Source: Petralouisia muris (lineage in GTDB: Bacteria; Bacillota; Clostridia; Lachnospirales; Lachnospiraceae). From it: 44,957 nt of DNA. The DNA lies in contig NZ_SRYA01000039.1 in the NCBI RefSeq assembly GCF_004793545.1, positions 1 through 44,957 on the forward strand, in the 5' to 3' direction. The notes beneath the pieces were generated by a model. The model was not told the DNA's origin. It saw nothing but the letters and a program-made list of their open reading frames with translations, and searched no databases. The position numbers and the translations under genes are program-made. The first letter of the stretch is position 1. Each line of letters starts with the position of its first letter. This document shows positions 34,801-41,916 of the stretch, in pieces.

Positions 34801-35488
34801 AGTGTACAAAACGGATGTGCCCAAGGATTTTCTGTTGGATACCTACTATTTGAAGTTGGAAAAAGGAGAAACAGTGGAAGTGATGGTGACATTTTCAGTG
34901 ACAGATTCTAATGGGAATACTACAGAAGAGGAATTTCCGGTAAAAGTAAAGTATAACAATTATCCGGAAATTATCAGTGAAGATGTCTTTTATTATTTTA
35001 AAGAAGAGGCAAACAAAGGTGAAATTACAGAAGAGGTTCTGACAGGACGTGCCGCAGCCAGGGATACAGAGGATGGAAATATAACAGATAAATTAAATCT
35101 GAAAGATTTTGACAGTCAGGTGATTAAGATGCAGACAGAATCCACAACGGAATTTGAGATTACTTATCAGGTGACAGATGCATACAAAAAAACTTCTTAT
35201 AAAACTGTGAAATTAGTGGTAACGGATGAAGAGGCAGCGATAGCGGAAATGCCGAAATATTATGTCCGCTATATTTCCAAGAAATATCTGGATACGCTGG
35301 AAGAAAATTCTGTTTGGCGTGAGCCGGAAAATTATGCATATCTGAAGCGGATTCTCGAAAATGAAACGGCGGCGGAAACCTGGGAATTTACCCATGAAGA
35401 TGTGCTGGCAGTACAGGATTGGATGTCAGAGAACAGGCAGGGGAATGGACAGGATTTTCTGGCAAGATTTTCCCACTGCAGAAAATAA
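31814..35488 (+). CDS. Large secreted InlB-repeat surface protein
   Basis: 1224 residues from the ATG at 31814, which directly follows AAGGAGG; the longer frame upstream has no ribosome site. Signal peptide IVSVLLSFVLLMGNINL; then a Glu/Lys-rich low-complexity stretch (about 35-110); a unique domain (about 125-345); at least two InlB/Flg_new repeats (YTVAYHANGGIGTM at about 346 and LAVTYHANGGTSAG at about 427, each ending LYAQW) and a diverged third (about 524); a middle region; and two C-terminal Ig/cadherin-like modules (about 925 and 1047, with ARDTEDGNITDKL). There is no LPXTG motif or C-terminal membrane helix. It closes the Tad-like gene run and is likely its surface adhesin or cargo. 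Confidence 0.83.
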   Translation: METKIVSVLLSFVLLMGNINLSSSGTIQERGTPCRRAEVQEQDMFQEEGSSKRDMSQKEEEASKEETSQKEEETGKRYMPKKEEKIQDQELCPEEERMKKPDAFQKEADGTLLFEEMNLPVFAAAKAAENEKYVVRNGYFYIFVRKQGESAENGHWYKLNMSVPKLTAQKSQDIAWEMTYIGKMPKKDLDHVVEWIKVRGDKASSEKDNYSLEIEKGKNWEKTRQDGLGIKPVMGEPAPNLESLRPQGYPYKERYYMLCGKLMFTVKGYRMYFDNSVFHDMKGMDIEKENSQIQKKDSKLDEGEVSWTGDGYFKFAIDTNNVGMTNYGASGEFHHSMYGFYLKPNQYTVAYHANGGIGTMKSQPAVYDENLTLRKNSFVREGYTFAGWNMASNGKGTAYEGGECVKNLTDAHKETITLYAQWRPNKLAVTYHANGGTSAGKPYQIGTYVNHWSYETPASPPEKFASFGLAKMGYSKRTGAEWNTAADGTGVSYDENQVYGMLDYAADLKSGDRSRLLYAQWEPNLYSVTLDKKLTGLEAGGTDVIYEKYENGWYFDKGCTAILKDKTRTGSIVVPKKSGYIFQGYYDAEAGGVQMIDASGKMTSAGISDFKQLGNATWYARYHCLISCEDYADVPCDFEKTAGDNRESTRILIAGEKDQVTVKAGQTGITVSLTGKPAGTAIGRFCSVAAGGSASGSAGNTQSVTLPLTPQEGAAYHLKVSGAGKVLFDQAVYYKGGRFRTLIKLGTKEKKEIAQGGAAAGSLWGTLDTAYPLYRYIGCSELKNIQSPGSVYRYFQYRDVNMAYSGNGATSGKNILEYDVPLENMYRFRQNGFVREEMKTKHTEDGRPYECRVRYAFAGWQLSTGRPYRQQEQELALEIYRQAQEEQALLNRTLEAVDSYQVEDPGKKENHAEEYINFLAKWNAFPTIAVTPGKSLEFYEGEEVTRENLVDCLTVHDEEDNHKENRPYQPDLNDKVKIIKINYPKSRNGSQPAYEKVYKTDVPKDFLLDTYYLKLEKGETVEVMVTFSVTDSNGNTTEEEFPVKVKYNNYPEIISEDVFYYFKEEANKGEITEEVLTGRAAARDTEDGNITDKLNLKDFDSQVIKMQTESTTEFEITYQVTDAYKKTSYKTVKLVVTDEEAAIAEMPKYYVRYISKKYLDTLEENSVWREPENYAYLKRILENETAAETWEFTHEDVLAVQDWMSENRQGNGQDFLARFSHCRK

Positions 35489-35585
35489 ATTTGAAGTTGC
35501 ATTTGCCGCTTGATTTGTTTGAGGAAGAATAATCCTGAAAATCTTATGGTATCCAAATGCCGAAGGTCTGAGCTGGGAAAAGAAG

Positions 35586-35617
35586 CAGAGAAGAAGGCGG
35601 AAAAACCTTCTTCTCTG
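35586..35617. terminator. Strong hairpin behind the InlB-repeat gene
   Basis: CAGAGAAGAAGG (35586-35597) and CCTTCTTCTCTG (35606-35617) form a perfect 12-bp stem with an 8-nt loop. There is no good T-run on either side, so termination efficiency is uncertain, but it lies between convergent genes where a bidirectional stop is expected. Confidence 0.55.
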
Positions 35618-35640
35618 TCAGGAGAAAATAGAATACTGTT

Positions 35641-35742
35641 AATCCAGTTCTTTGTCAGGGCAGTGAGGAATCCGCCGATTTTGCCTGGGCAGTGCAGAAT
35701 TCAGTTCTTTGCCTGAACCGTGCAGAATCCGTCTATTTTGCG
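35641..35742. repeat. Imperfect 45-bp direct repeat at the end of the - strand lipoprotein gene
   Basis: AATCCAGTTCTTTG... (35641-35685) and AATTCAGTTCTTTG... (35698-35742) share about three quarters of 45 positions and are 57 bp apart; both end in ATTTTGC. The second copy overlaps the last codons of the lipoprotein gene. Confidence 0.55.
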
Positions 35743-36797
35743 GCTTTTTCTGCAAAGGAAGTGTCGACTAATTTTTCCCATTCAGGACGTTTGGTGAGTT
35801 CTCCGGATTCTGAAAGAATATCCAGAAGTAAAGTAAAGCTGGATTCCTCAAAAATGAGGTTCTCTTTCCATGTGTCCTGCTGGTGGTATCTGGCTACAAT
35901 GGAGGTCAGTGTTTCCATATCTGTTTCTTTGAATTGAGGAGCGATGACTTCGGCAATTTCTTCCGGGCTGTGGGAGAGTGTGTAGTCCATGCCTTTTTGA
36001 AGAGCATTGGTGAATTTTTGTATCACATCCGGATTTTTTTCCAGATAGCTGCTCTTTGCGCTGAAGGCCGTATAGGGAACGTAGCCGGAATCGATTCCCA
36101 GAGAAGCAACCACATATCCAGCTCCTTCTGTCTCAAGTGCAGTAGCGCCTGGCTCGAACTCAACAGAGAAGTCTCCTTTTCCGCCGGAAAATGCAGCTGC
36201 AGTAGAGCCGAAATCAATGCTTTGATCAATGGAGAGATCTGCGGCAGGGTCAATTTTATTTTGCCGTAAGATGTATTCAAAGACCATTTCAGGCATGCCG
36301 CCTTTTCTTCCGCCAAGAACTTCTTTTCCACACAGGTCAGACCAGGAAAAATCGGGCATTTCTTCCCGGGCTACCAGGAAATTGCCGGCGCGCTGGGTAA
36401 GCTGGGCGAAATTTACTACATAATCTGCTGAACCTTCATTGTAAGTGTAAACGGTAGTTTCCGGTCCCATAAATCCAATATCTGCTTCGCCGGAGAGAAC
36501 GGCAGTCATGGTCTTATCTGCACCGAATCCAGTGACAAGCGTCAGATTAATGCCTTCTTCTTCAAAATATCCCTGTTCGATGGCAACGTACATAGGTGCA
36601 TAAAAAATGGAATGTGCGACCTCATTTAAGGTAATATCCACAGGAGTATTTTTGGAATCCTCGTCTACAGTATCGGAAGCTTGGCTGGAAGTTTCTTTCG
36701 ACGGCGTTTTTGATTTTTGGGAACAGCCACAGACAGTCGTAAAGAGCACAGTAAGGCATAATGCCAGTGAAATAGCATGTAAAAGATTCTTTTTCAT
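35733..36797 (-). CDS. NMT1/SsuA-type ABC substrate-binding lipoprotein (orphan)
   Basis: 354 residues with a lipoprotein signal (LCLTVLFTTVCGC, lipidated C25) and a Ser/Thr-rich spacer. The fold is the NMT1/THI5-like type 2 binding protein family used for thiamin precursors, sulfonates, nitrate or related ligands: APMYVAIEQGYFEEEGI, GADKTMTAVLSGEADIGFMGPE, and FTNALQKGMDYTLSHSPEEIA. GGAGGA precedes the start. It is the only - strand gene in this part and has no permease or ATPase beside it, so it must use a transporter encoded elsewhere. I saw no TPP riboswitch upstream, so the ligand is not determined. Confidence 0.85.
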   Translation of the reverse strand: MKKNLLHAISLALCLTVLFTTVCGCSQKSKTPSKETSSQASDTVDEDSKNTPVDITLNEVAHSIFYAPMYVAIEQGYFEEEGINLTLVTGFGADKTMTAVLSGEADIGFMGPETTVYTYNEGSADYVVNFAQLTQRAGNFLVAREEMPDFSWSDLCGKEVLGGRKGGMPEMVFEYILRQNKIDPAADLSIDQSIDFGSTAAAFSGGKGDFSVEFEPGATALETEGAGYVVASLGIDSGYVPYTAFSAKSSYLEKNPDVIQKFTNALQKGMDYTLSHSPEEIAEVIAPQFKETDMETLTSIVARYHQQDTWKENLIFEESSFTLLLDILSESGELTKRPEWEKLVDTSFAEKAAK

Positions 36798-36970
36798 AAT
36801 TCCTCCATTCTGTTTTGGCGTTTGCGCAAAAAAATAATGTTTTCTGCTTCATTTTTATTAGAGTATGAAAAAAAGAAAAAATGTGTGCCTTTTGTTATTC
36901 CAGATGTGTATGTGAAAAATGTATGTAATTTCTTATTCTGGATTTGTGGATGAAATGAATGGTCATTATC

Positions 36971-36999
36971 TTGCAATTTCAGAATAAAACAGCTAAAAT
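36971..36999 (+). promoter_or_regulatory. Promoter of the PHP-domain gene
   Basis: TTGCAA (36971-36976), 17-bp spacer, TAAAAT (36994-36999), 36 bp before the ATG. Confidence 0.65.
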
Positions 37000-37034
37000 G
37001 TAAGAACAGAGTGAGAAAGGAAAAGAGGATAAAT

Positions 37035-37757
37035 ATGCTGGATAAAATGGATTTGCATACACATACACTGATGAGCGGACATGCTTATAATACCCGCAAT
37101 GAGATGATAAAGGCAGCCGAAAAGAGAGGACTTGAAATTTACGGGATTACCGAACATGCGCCTGCCATGCCTGGCAGCTGCCATACTATGTATTTTGCAA
37201 ACTTTCGGGTGCTGCCGAGAAAATATAAAGATATGACCGTATTATATGGTGCAGAGCTGAATATTCTTGATGATGCAGGACGTGTTGATTTGCCGGAATC
37301 GCTGTTAAGAGAGATGGATTTGGCATTTGCCAGCCTTCATTTGCCCTGTTATACGCCAGGAACGGCAAAAGAGAATACAGACACCTATGTGGCGGCTATG
37401 AAGAATCCTTATATCAATATTATTGCCCATCCTGATGATGCACGTTTTCCAATTGATTATGAAAGGTTGGTAAAGGCTGCCAGGGAGTATCACGTGATTC
37501 TTGAGGTGAATAATGCATCTCTGTCTCCCAATAGTTTTCGGGGAGATCCCAGGGAAAAGTACAGGGAAATGCTGGAATTGTGCATGGAGTGGAAAGTTCC
37601 TGTTGTGATGGATTCTGACGCCCATGCAGATGTGCTGGTGGGAAATCATGAATTTGCCAAGGAAATGCTGGAAATGGTTGGATTTCCAGGAGAAATGGTG
37701 GTAAATTATCACCGTGAACTGCTGAAAGAGTATATCAACAGAGGAGATTTGGTATAG
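37035..37757 (+). CDS. PHP-domain phosphatase/phosphoesterase (YcdX-like)
   Basis: 240 residues from the ATG at 37035; AAAGGAAAAGAGG lies upstream and the in-frame GTG at 37011 is less likely. The PHP trinuclear-metal motifs are present in order: H-x-H as MDLHTHT (H8, H10), ITEHAPAMPG, GAELNI, FASLHLP, IIAHPDD, LEVNNAS and MDSDAHADV. The order and length agree with the YcdX group of metal-dependent phosphatases. The physiological substrate is unknown. It is transcribed alone, divergent from the lipoprotein gene. Confidence 0.9.
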   Translation: MLDKMDLHTHTLMSGHAYNTRNEMIKAAEKRGLEIYGITEHAPAMPGSCHTMYFANFRVLPRKYKDMTVLYGAELNILDDAGRVDLPESLLREMDLAFASLHLPCYTPGTAKENTDTYVAAMKNPYINIIAHPDDARFPIDYERLVKAAREYHVILEVNNASLSPNSFRGDPREKYREMLELCMEWKVPVVMDSDAHADVLVGNHEFAKEMLEMVGFPGEMVVNYHRELLKEYINRGDLV

Positions 37758-37839
37758 TGCGCGGCATTCAAACCAGGAATATGTATACATGAGAAATACA
37801 GTCCAAGGATAGTGTTTTCAGGAAAGATAAAAATATGTA

Positions 37840-37868
37840 TTTACTTCATAACTTTAGTATGTTAAAAT
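37840..37868 (+). promoter_or_regulatory. Promoter of the YerC-like gene
   Basis: TTTACT (37840-37845), 17-bp spacer, TAAAAT (37863-37868), 63 bp before the ATG. Confidence 0.62.
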
Positions 37869-37930
37869 CACCAGAGAAGCATTTATAAGACAGAATTATA
37901 AAAGGAGTACTACATAAAGGAGAATGGCGT

Positions 37931-38233
37931 ATGAGCAAAAAATTAAGGACAGAAGCCGTAGACCATTTGTTTGAAGCAATATTGAGTCTGGAAAACAAAG
38001 AGGAGTGTTATACTTTTTTTGAAGATGTGTGTACAGTGAATGAATTATTGTCACTGTCTCAGCGGTTTGAGGTGGCAAGAATGCTTAGGGCGCAGAAAAC
38101 ATACCTGGATATTGCAGAGAAAACAGGAGCCTCTACAGCCACAATCAGCAGAGTAAATCGTTCCCTGAATTATGGAAATGACGGATATGATATGGTGTTT
38201 GCCAGAACGGGAATGGGAAAAAATGATAATTAG
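37931..38233 (+). CDS. TrpR-like DNA-binding protein of the YerC/YecD family
   Basis: 100 residues, AAAGGAG before the ATG. The helix-turn-helix of the Trp-repressor superfamily reads LSQRFEVARMLRAQKTYLDI then EKTGASTATISRVNRSLNYG, exactly the YerC/YecD arrangement. Family members are small dimeric regulators; the B. subtilis homologue is encoded near pcrA, as here (pcrA begins 1 kb downstream). The effector and target are not known; the link to the tryptophan T-box genes at 21-24 kb would be speculation. Confidence 0.9.
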   Translation: MSKKLRTEAVDHLFEAILSLENKEECYTFFEDVCTVNELLSLSQRFEVARMLRAQKTYLDIAEKTGASTATISRVNRSLNYGNDGYDMVFARTGMGKNDN

Positions 38234-38325
38234 CCTAATGGGGCAGTCAGCGTCAGAATGTGACAGTCCAGCCATTACAGGGCTGGATAAAGGAAAGATT
38301 TAGGCTGGGAAAATACATAAGTCGG

Positions 38326-38359
38326 AAATGTCCGGTTTTTAATAATTAACCGGACATTT
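38326..38359. terminator. Bidirectional terminator between convergent genes
   Basis: AAATGTCCGGTT (38326-38337), 10-nt loop, AACCGGACATTT (38348-38359): a perfect 12-bp stem with A-run before and T-run after, serving both the YerC-like gene (+) and the DUF1836 gene (-). Confidence 0.85.
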
Positions 38360-38378
38360 TCAGCTTTTAGAGATTAAA

Positions 38379-39089
38379 TTATTTTTCTTGATTTTTTGTG
38401 CGCTTTCCGGCAGGCTTGTCTTCGGAAAGATTTTTTGTCCGTTTTGCGGCGGATTTGTCTTCTGCGGAAGTTTTTGTGTGTTTTCCGGCAGGCTTGTCAT
38501 TTGCGAAGACCTCTGCATCAATTAATTTTTCGATCAATTGTTTTTTAATGTAAACATCAAAACTTAGCATGCACAAAAAGGAAAAGCGCTGCAGCCGTTC
38601 CTGTTCATCCCCGGAGAGTTCAGAAAATGTTTGTTGGCTGGTATGGTATTTCCGGGTAATGTCTTTTTGCATATTTTGGATTTCGGACTCTGCCAGGCGA
38701 AATACCTCGGAGTAGATACTTTCCAGATTGAGGTCTGAATCAGCAGCAAAATACTGGTCTGTAATGGGATTCAGAATGCCCTGTATGTCTCCGATGCTTA
38801 AAATATTTTTAAAATAATAAATGAAGATCAGAGCCAGCAGATGCTCTTTGGAGTATTTTTTCTTGACCGGAGGCGGAAGCAGGTTGTTTTTTGCATAGTT
38901 ATTAATCATTGTCTTTGTGAGTACCTTGTCATCCGGATGGCGTTTGGATACGGAGAGCTGAGCGTCCATAAAGGTGGTAACCTGATCCATGTACAAATCT
39001 ATGTTGGGAAGCTCTTCCGGCTTAATGTAGTCAATCCGGGCAAGGCTGTCCAGAATACTGTTCAGTAAATCTTTATCATCTATTGTCAT
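38379..39089 (-). CDS. DUF1836 protein with Lys-rich repeat tail
   Basis: 236 residues; AGGTGAA precedes the ATG. The DUF1836 domain (about 15-190) begins with a MerR-like winged helix pattern (LTKTMINNYAKNNLLPPPVK, then YSKEHLLALIFIYYFKNILS), suggesting a DNA-binding regulator. The C-terminus adds about three units of the kind E-D-K-P-A-G-K-R-T-K-N, very basic, resembling a nucleic-acid binding tail. The repeats are also visible as DNA repeats at about 38382-38500. Target unknown. Confidence 0.85.
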   Translation of the reverse strand: MTIDDKDLLNSILDSLARIDYIKPEELPNIDLYMDQVTTFMDAQLSVSKRHPDDKVLTKTMINNYAKNNLLPPPVKKKYSKEHLLALIFIYYFKNILSIGDIQGILNPITDQYFAADSDLNLESIYSEVFRLAESEIQNMQKDITRKYHTSQQTFSELSGDEQERLQRFSFLCMLSFDVYIKKQLIEKLIDAEVFANDKPAGKHTKTSAEDKSAAKRTKNLSEDKPAGKRTKNQEK

Positions 39090-39108
39090 TTATTTCACCT
39101 CAGGATAT

Positions 39109-39137
39109 ATTATATAGTAATAAAAACCGGATAACAA
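39109..39137 (-). promoter_or_regulatory. Promoter of the DUF1836 gene
   Basis: Minus strand: -35 TTGTTA (39137-39132), 17-bp spacer, perfect -10 TATAAT (39114-39109), 19 bp before the start codon. Confidence 0.7.
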
Positions 39138-39176
39138 GTGTTTTATTATTTTTTCTGGAAGATGGTAGAAAACAGG

Positions 39177-39205
39177 TTGAAAAATGACGAATTATTTACT
39201 ATAAT
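39177..39205 (+). promoter_or_regulatory. pcrA: Promoter of pcrA
   Basis: TTGAAA (39177-39182), 17-bp spacer, perfect -10 TATAAT (39200-39205), 32 bp before the ATG; diverges from the DUF1836 promoter. Confidence 0.75.
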
Positions 39206-39237
39206 AAACATATGTTTGAGATATGAGAGGAAAAAAT

Positions 39238-41481
39238 ATGAGTATGTATGATAATTTGAATTCCATGCAGCAGGAGGCGGTATTTCACACAGAAGGCCCG
39301 GTACTGATTCTGGCTGGCGCAGGTTCCGGGAAAACCAGAGTGCTGACCCACAGAGCATGTTATCTGATCGAGGAGAAGGGGGTGAATCCCTGGCACATTA
39401 TGGCGATTACCTTTACGAATAAAGCGGCAGGAGAAATGCGGGAACGTATTGACAGTCTGGTGGGATTTGGTTCAGAGAGCATCTGGGTGTCCACGTTCCA
39501 TTCCACCTGCGTGAGAATTTTAAGGCGCTATATCGATCGCTTGGGGTATGACACAAATTTTACGATTTATGATGCGGATGATCAGAAGATATTGATGAAG
39601 GACATTTGTAAACGTCTGCAGATAGATACGAAGATTTATAAAGAGAAAAGTTTTTTGGGAGTTATTTCATCAGCCAAAGATGAATTAATTTCTCCGGAAG
39701 ATTTTACGCTGCGTGCAGCAGGTGATTTTGCCAAAGAGAGACAGGCTGCAGTATATCGGGAATATCAGGCGGCGCTGCGGAAGAACAATGCGCTGGACTT
39801 TGATGATTTGCTTGTAAAAACCGTGGAACTTTTGAGTAACGATGCAGAAGTTCTGGATTATTATCAGGAGCGTTTCCGCTATATTATGGTGGACGAGTAT
39901 CAGGATACTAATACGGCGCAGTTTTATTTGATTAAATTGTTGGCAGATAAATACCGGAATCTTTGTGTGGTAGGGGATGATGATCAGTCTATTTATAAAT
40001 TCCGGGGCGCTAATATTAAGAATATTCTGAATTTTGAAGAGATTTATCCAGATGCAAAAGTGATTAAATTGGAGCAGAATTACCGCTCTACGCAGAATAT
40101 TTTAAATGCTGCAAACAGTGTGATTGCCAATAATGTGGGGAGAAAGGCAAAAGCTCTGTGGACGGATCACGGCGAAGGGGAGAAAATAGATTTCCAGCAG
40201 TTTGAGACGGCCTATGAAGAGGCAGATTATATTGCAGCGGATATCAGAAAAAAAGTGAAAGAGAGCGGCTGCCATTTTGGAGACTGCGCAATTCTCTATA
40301 GGACGAATGCCCAGTCACGTCTCTTTGAAGAAAAATTTGTGGTTTCTGATATTCCCTATAAAATTGTAGGCGGAATTAATTTCTATGCTAGAAAAGAAAT
40401 CAAGGATTTGCTGGCATATTTGAAAACCATAGATAATGGACGGGATGATTTAGCAGTCCGCCGGATTATAAATGTGCCCAAAAGAGGCATTGGCGCAACA
40501 ACGCTAGGCCGCGTACAGGCTTATGCGCAAGAGCAGGGACTGAGTTTTTATCAGGCGCTGCGGGGGGCGGATGAGATATCTACCATTGGCAAGGCAGGAG
40601 TGAAAATCAGGCCGTTTGTGAATTTTATTCAAACTATGCGGAGTAAAGTAGAGTACTTGGGTGTAGCCAAATTGCTGCAGGAAATCATAGAAGAGACAGG
40701 ATATGTGTCGGAATTGGAAGCAGAGGGCACAGATGAGGCCCAGGCCCGGATTGAAAATATTGATGAGTTGCTGAGCAAGGCTGTTGCTTATGAGGAATCA
40801 GAAGAGACGCCTACTTTAAGCGGTTTCCTGGAAATGGTAGCTTTGGTTGCGGACGTTGACAGTTTGCAGGAGGGCAGTGATTATGTCGTTCTTATGACAT
40901 TACATAGTGCGAAAGGACTGGAGTTTCCTAACGTATATCTGGCCGGAATGGAGGATGGCATGTTTCCCGGCTATATGACGATTATTTCTGATGATCCTTT
41001 GGAGATGGAAGAAGAACGAAGATTGTGTTACGTAGGAATTACCCGCGCAATGACTCAGCTTACGATTACCTGCGCAAAGCAGCGTATGATTCGGGGAGAA
41101 ACGCAATATAATAAAGTATCCCGTTTTGTAAAGGAAATTCCCGGAAATCTGTTGGGTGGCATGGTGCGGACTCAGAAGAAGCAAAAAGACGAGCAGGAAT
41201 CTTCCGCACAGTCTTTCCGGCAGGCTACTTCCAAGGTAAAGCCTATTTTCAGCACCAGAAATATTTATCAATCCCGGCAAAGCAATTCATTTGCCAGCAG
41301 CAGCACCGATAAGATTGCTTTAGATTACAGCAGCGGGGATCGAGTGAAGCATATGAAATTTGGAGAGGGTACAGTGCTGCAGATTGTGGAAGGCGGCAGA
41401 GACTATGAGGTAACAGTGGCATTTGACCGCGTAGGGACGAAAAAAATGTTTGCTTCTTTTGCAAAACTAAAAAAAGTATAA
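39238..41481 (+). CDS. pcrA: ATP-dependent DNA helicase PcrA/UvrD
   Basis: 747 residues from the ATG at 39238 with GAGAGGA upstream; an in-frame ATG at 39223 would have no ribosome site. Superfamily 1A helicase motifs in order: Q-motif MYDNLNSMQQEA, motif I AGAGSGKT (26-33), Ia ITFTNKAAGEM, Ib STFHSTCVRILR, II VDEYQDTN, III VVGDDDQSIYKFRGA, IV LEQNYRST, V MTLHSAKGLEFPNVYLAG and VI EERRLCYVGITRA. A C-terminal Tudor-like domain (GDRVKHMKFGEGTVLQI) that contacts RNA polymerase in PcrA is complete. It works in repair and removal of replication and transcription blocks. Confidence 0.97.
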   Translation: MSMYDNLNSMQQEAVFHTEGPVLILAGAGSGKTRVLTHRACYLIEEKGVNPWHIMAITFTNKAAGEMRERIDSLVGFGSESIWVSTFHSTCVRILRRYIDRLGYDTNFTIYDADDQKILMKDICKRLQIDTKIYKEKSFLGVISSAKDELISPEDFTLRAAGDFAKERQAAVYREYQAALRKNNALDFDDLLVKTVELLSNDAEVLDYYQERFRYIMVDEYQDTNTAQFYLIKLLADKYRNLCVVGDDDQSIYKFRGANIKNILNFEEIYPDAKVIKLEQNYRSTQNILNAANSVIANNVGRKAKALWTDHGEGEKIDFQQFETAYEEADYIAADIRKKVKESGCHFGDCAILYRTNAQSRLFEEKFVVSDIPYKIVGGINFYARKEIKDLLAYLKTIDNGRDDLAVRRIINVPKRGIGATTLGRVQAYAQEQGLSFYQALRGADEISTIGKAGVKIRPFVNFIQTMRSKVEYLGVAKLLQEIIEETGYVSELEAEGTDEAQARIENIDELLSKAVAYEESEETPTLSGFLEMVALVADVDSLQEGSDYVVLMTLHSAKGLEFPNVYLAGMEDGMFPGYMTIISDDPLEMEEERRLCYVGITRAMTQLTITCAKQRMIRGETQYNKVSRFVKEIPGNLLGGMVRTQKKQKDEQESSAQSFRQATSKVKPIFSTRNIYQSRQSNSFASSSTDKIALDYSSGDRVKHMKFGEGTVLQIVEGGRDYEVTVAFDRVGTKKMFASFAKLKKV

Positions 41482-41583
41482 AATTTCAAAAAATTGGTAT
41501 GCTAATAGATAAATATGTGTTATACTTATAAGAACAATTGGTTGAGACATCAACCCCCAAAAAGAGGAGAAGGAGCGGTTATC

Positions 41584-41838
41584 ATGAGCAGAGAAAAGAT
41601 TGATGAATTGTTAAGTACAGTGAAGTTGAATGAGTTGTTACACAAACAGGAAGAAGAGCAGAAGAAGTCAAAGGTACTTTGGGTTTGTGCAATTGCAGGA
41701 GCAGTGGTAGCAGTGGCAGCCATCGCATATGGTATCTATCGTTTCTTTACGCCGGATTATCTGGAAGACTTTGAGGATGATTTCGAAGATGATTTTGAAG
41801 ATGATTTCTTTGATGATGAGGATGAAACTGAAGAATAG
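41584..41838 (+). CDS. Small membrane protein with Asp/Glu tail
   Basis: 84 residues from the ATG at 41584. A charged N-terminal helix (IDELLSTVKLNELLHKQEEE) is followed by one transmembrane segment (VLWVCAIAGAVVAVAAIAYG) and a tail of tandem D-D-F-E-type repeats ending in Glu-Glu. The DNA of the tail repeats a 12-15 bp unit (GATGATTTCGAA-like). I do not recognise a family, but short proteins of this kind are common in Lachnospiraceae. -10 TATACT at 41521-41526. A strong terminator follows at 41851. Confidence 0.75.
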   Translation: MSREKIDELLSTVKLNELLHKQEEEQKKSKVLWVCAIAGAVVAVAAIAYGIYRFFTPDYLEDFEDDFEDDFEDDFFDDEDETEE

Positions 41839-41850
41839 GAATCAATTCTG

Positions 41851-41882
41851 GAACTCCCGCATAACATGCGGGAGTTCTTTTT
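41851..41882 (+). terminator. Terminator behind the small membrane protein gene
   Basis: GAACTCCCGCAT (41851-41862), loop AAC, ATGCGGGAGTTC (41866-41877), then six T. Perfect 12-bp stem; the rlmD gene starts only 34 bp behind it. Confidence 0.93.
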
Positions 41883-41916
41883 GGATAAAGCAATTTTGAA
41901 GGATGCAGGAGGAAAT

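Noticed and set aside
31814-35488. Sortase anchor (LPXTG) on the InlB-repeat protein
   Set aside because: The C-terminus ends in a soluble sequence without LPXTG or a hydrophobic helix.
36798-37034. TPP riboswitch upstream of the NMT1-type lipoprotein gene
   Set aside because: No CUGAGA-type or other conserved TPP elements found on the minus strand.
38270-38287. Terminator hairpin CCAGCC/GGGCTGG behind the YerC-like gene
   Set aside because: No T-run; the better 12-bp stem at 38326 explains termination.
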